From Pseudomonas tremae (GTDB lineage: Bacteria; Pseudomonadota; Gammaproteobacteria; Pseudomonadales; Pseudomonadaceae): a stretch of 64,000 bases of DNA. Where the stretch lies: assembly GCF_001401155.1 (NCBI RefSeq), contig NZ_LJRO01000024.1:2499-66498 (forward strand), given 5' to 3'. A program made the translations under genes and the position numbers. A model generated the notes under the pieces. That model saw nothing but the letters and a program-made list of their open reading frames with translations. It had not been told where the DNA came from and did not search any database. Positions 62,287 to 64,000 of this stretch are shown here, in pieces; within the stretch, counting starts at the first letter, position 1; each line of letters begins with the position of its first letter.

Positions 62287-63129
62287 ATGAACGACGAACT
62301 GCGTAATTCTTTTGCCTCATTGGCGCCACCCATCGTGGCGTCGCCTGCCAAGCGTATTCAGGCCCTGACCGGTGATCCGGACTTCATGACCTCGCTGGCG
62401 CGCGGTCTTGCCGTTATCCATGCCTTTCAGGAGCGCAAGCGACACCTGACCATCGCACAGATCAGCCACCGCACAGAGATCCCCCGTGCGGCAGTGCGGC
62501 GCTGTCTGCATACGTTGATCAAGCTGGGGTACGCGACCACCGACGGGCGCACGTATTCGCTGTTGCCCAAGGTCCTGACCCTCGGTCACGCTTATCTGTC
62601 ATCGACACCGCTGGCGACTTCTTCGCAGCCTTATCTGGACCGCATGAGCGATCAACTGCACGAGGCCTGCAACATGGCCACGCTGGAAGGCGACGACATC
62701 CTTTATATAGCCCGATCCGCGACCACTCAGCGTCTGATTTCGGTCGACCTTTCCGTCGGCGGTCGTCTTCCTGCCTATTGCACGTCAATGGGGCGGATAC
62801 TTTTGGCCGCGCTAGACGATGTGTCATTGCACGAATACCTGGACCACGTCGATCTACAGCCCAAGACCAGCCGCACCATTCGCACGCCGGAAGCGTTGCT
62901 CGAATGCCTGCAATTGGTTCGTCAGCAAGGCTGGTGTATTGTCGATCAGGAACTTGAGCAAGGGCTGCGCTCTATTGCCGTCCCGGTCTATGATGCATCG
63001 GGCCAGGTGCTGGCGGCCCTGAATGTCAGCACCAGCGCAGGGCGCGTGGCGCGAAGTGAGCTGGAGCAGCGCTTTTTGCCGATCATGCTCGACGCCAGCC
63101 GCGACCTGAGCACCCAGCTGTTTACCTGA
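62287..63129 (+). CDS. pcaR: PcaR, IclR-family regulator of the beta-ketoadipate pathway
   Basis: 280 residues. An IclR winged helix-turn-helix (about 30-90; LARGLAVIHAFQERKRHLTIAQISHRTEIPRAAVRRCLHTLIKLGY) and an effector domain (about 105-275) with GRLPAYCTSMGRILLA, typical of the PcaR/PobR/PcaU group. PcaR activates pca genes with beta-ketoadipate as inducer. The neighbouring pcaI and matching operators support the assignment. Confidence 0.93.
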   Translation: MNDELRNSFASLAPPIVASPAKRIQALTGDPDFMTSLARGLAVIHAFQERKRHLTIAQISHRTEIPRAAVRRCLHTLIKLGYATTDGRTYSLLPKVLTLGHAYLSSTPLATSSQPYLDRMSDQLHEACNMATLEGDDILYIARSATTQRLISVDLSVGGRLPAYCTSMGRILLAALDDVSLHEYLDHVDLQPKTSRTIRTPEALLECLQLVRQQGWCIVDQELEQGLRSIAVPVYDASGQVLAALNVSTSAGRVARSELEQRFLPIMLDASRDLSTQLFT

Positions 63130-63161
63130 TTGAGCAAGTCGGGGCCGTCACAAGTGAATTT

Positions 63162-63196
63162 GTTCGGTTACCGAACGGTTAGTCGATTATCGGATT
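63162..63196. promoter_or_regulatory. PcaR-site candidates upstream of pcaI
   Basis: GTTCGGTTACCGAAC (63162-63176) is a 15-base palindrome sharing its arms with the PcaR box. AGTCGATTATCGGATT (63181-63196) is its inverted core (CGATAATCG on the other strand). They lie 93-127 bases before the pcaI ATG. Confidence 0.65.
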
Positions 63197-63288
63197 GTTT
63201 GCCCCGTTGCTCAGGCATAACCTCATTTTCATTCCGGCGCAGGTTTCCGCGCTGATCATTGAACGTGATGTTGGGTTCGGAGCACCTC

Positions 63289-64000
63289 ATGGCAGATATT
63301 CTTTCTCTACGCGATGCGGTGAAGCAACTGGTCAACGATGGCGACACCGTTGCGCTTGAAGGCTTCACCCATTTGATCCCTACAGCCGCTGGTCATGAAA
63401 TCATTCGTCAGGGCAAAAAAGACCTGACGCTGGTCCGCATGACGCCTGACCTCATCTACGACCAGTTGATCGGCGCAGGGTGTGCGAAACGGCTGATTTT
63501 CTCGTGGGGTGGCAACCCTGGCGTCGGTTCTCTGCATCGCCTGCGCGACGCAGTCGAAAAACAGTGGCCACGAGCGATGGAAATCGAAGAGCACAGCCAT
63601 GCCGACCTCGCCAATGCTTATGTCGCCGGAGCCTCGGGCCTGCCGTTTGCCGTACTGCGCGCCTACGCGGGTTCCGATCTGCCCAAGGTCAACCCGCTGA
63701 TCAAGACCGTTACCTGCCCGTTCACCGGAGAAGTGCTGGCCGCAGTGCCTTCTGTGCGCCCCGACGTGACAGTGATTCACGCGCAGAAGGCCGACCGCAA
63801 GGGCAACGTTCTGCTGTGGGGCATTCTGGGCGCGCAGAAAGAAGCCGCCCTGGCAGCCAAGCGCTGCATCGTGACGGTGGAGGAGATCGTCGATGACCTC
63901 AAGGCGCCGATGAATTCCTGCGTGCTTCCGACGTGGGCACTGAGTGCGGTCTGCCTGGTGCCTGGCGGTGCTCATCCGTCATATGCACATGGCTACTACG
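63289..64000 (+). CDS. pcaI: 3-oxoadipate CoA-transferase subunit A (PcaI), partial at the right edge
   Basis: The frame is open from ATG 63289 (MADILSLRDAVKQLVNDGDTVALEGFTHLIPTAAGHEIIRQGKKDLTLVRMTPDLIYDQLIGAGCAKRLIFSWGGNPGVGSL) to the window end, 237 codons seen. The pattern is that of the alpha subunit of CoA transferases; the usual length is about 280. With PcaJ it moves CoA from succinyl-CoA to beta-ketoadipate. pcaJ is expected just beyond the window. Confidence 0.93.
   Translation, partial: MADILSLRDAVKQLVNDGDTVALEGFTHLIPTAAGHEIIRQGKKDLTLVRMTPDLIYDQLIGAGCAKRLIFSWGGNPGVGSLHRLRDAVEKQWPRAMEIEEHSHADLANAYVAGASGLPFAVLRAYAGSDLPKVNPLIKTVTCPFTGEVLAAVPSVRPDVTVIHAQKADRKGNVLLWGILGAQKEAALAAKRCIVTVEEIVDDLKAPMNSCVLPTWALSAVCLVPGGAHPSYAHGYY

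Overview
The window reads as chromosomal DNA of a Pseudomonas of the P. syringae group. This is inferred from gene content, Pseudomonas-type codon and GC use, and long stretches in the same order as the P. aeruginosa chromosome: fxsA-groES-groEL-colR-colS-wapQ, icmP-bifA-sodB, xenB and olsBA, fumA-pykA, sbcB-mvaT-purU. No phage, insertion sequence, CRISPR array, rRNA or tRNA gene was recognised.

Layout. 1-7615 (minus strand): a type VI secretion effector island, vgrG -> tle3-type lipase -> tla3-type adaptor -> PAAR tip protein -> a second, N-terminally shortened tla3 copy that runs off the left edge. 7942-13129: a small membrane protein, the muropeptide permease AmpG, an alkyltransferase-like protein, a DUF481 outer-membrane protein, a FabG-like reductase and FxsA. 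13217-15430: groES-groEL with a candidate heat-shock promoter and a strong terminator. 15457-20166: a PAP2 phosphatase, ColRS (with the ColS metal-sensing residues) and the methyltransferase-wapQ operon, preceded by a ColR-box match. 20216-26118: an imelysin/di-haem cytochrome/DUF1513 iron-related cluster, interrupted by an oppositely oriented flavin-oxidase-like gene. 26303-32175: BifA phosphodiesterase, Fe-SOD, a frameshifted LysE/ArgO exporter with its intact divergent regulator ArgP, and an epimerase.

32260-43410: a coiled-coil membrane protein, an unusual proline-repeat/heptad-repeat protein, an ArsR-MFS-XenB detoxification operon with a palindrome-rich operator, AcpH, ornithine-lipid genes olsB-olsA, a serine hydrolase pair, YceI, a cardiolipin-synthase-like enzyme and an AT-rich orphan gene. 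43711-49032: class I fumarase, a ferredoxin-reductase-like flavoprotein, pyruvate kinase, a TPR lipoprotein and a PilZ protein. 49073-55948: a six-gene, fully overlapping operon RDD-SpoIIM-DUF4129-DUF4350-MoxR-DUF58. 56129-64000: SbcB, MvaT, PurU, the phosphate transporter PitA, and the start of the beta-ketoadipate genes (pcaR, pcaI) with PcaR operator matches; pcaI runs off the right edge.

Most genes are ordinary core genes. The parts most worth further attention are the duplicated-adaptor T6SS island, the PDG-heptad repeat protein at 33252-34031, the six-gene MoxR membrane operon, and the frameshifted argO next to an intact argP.
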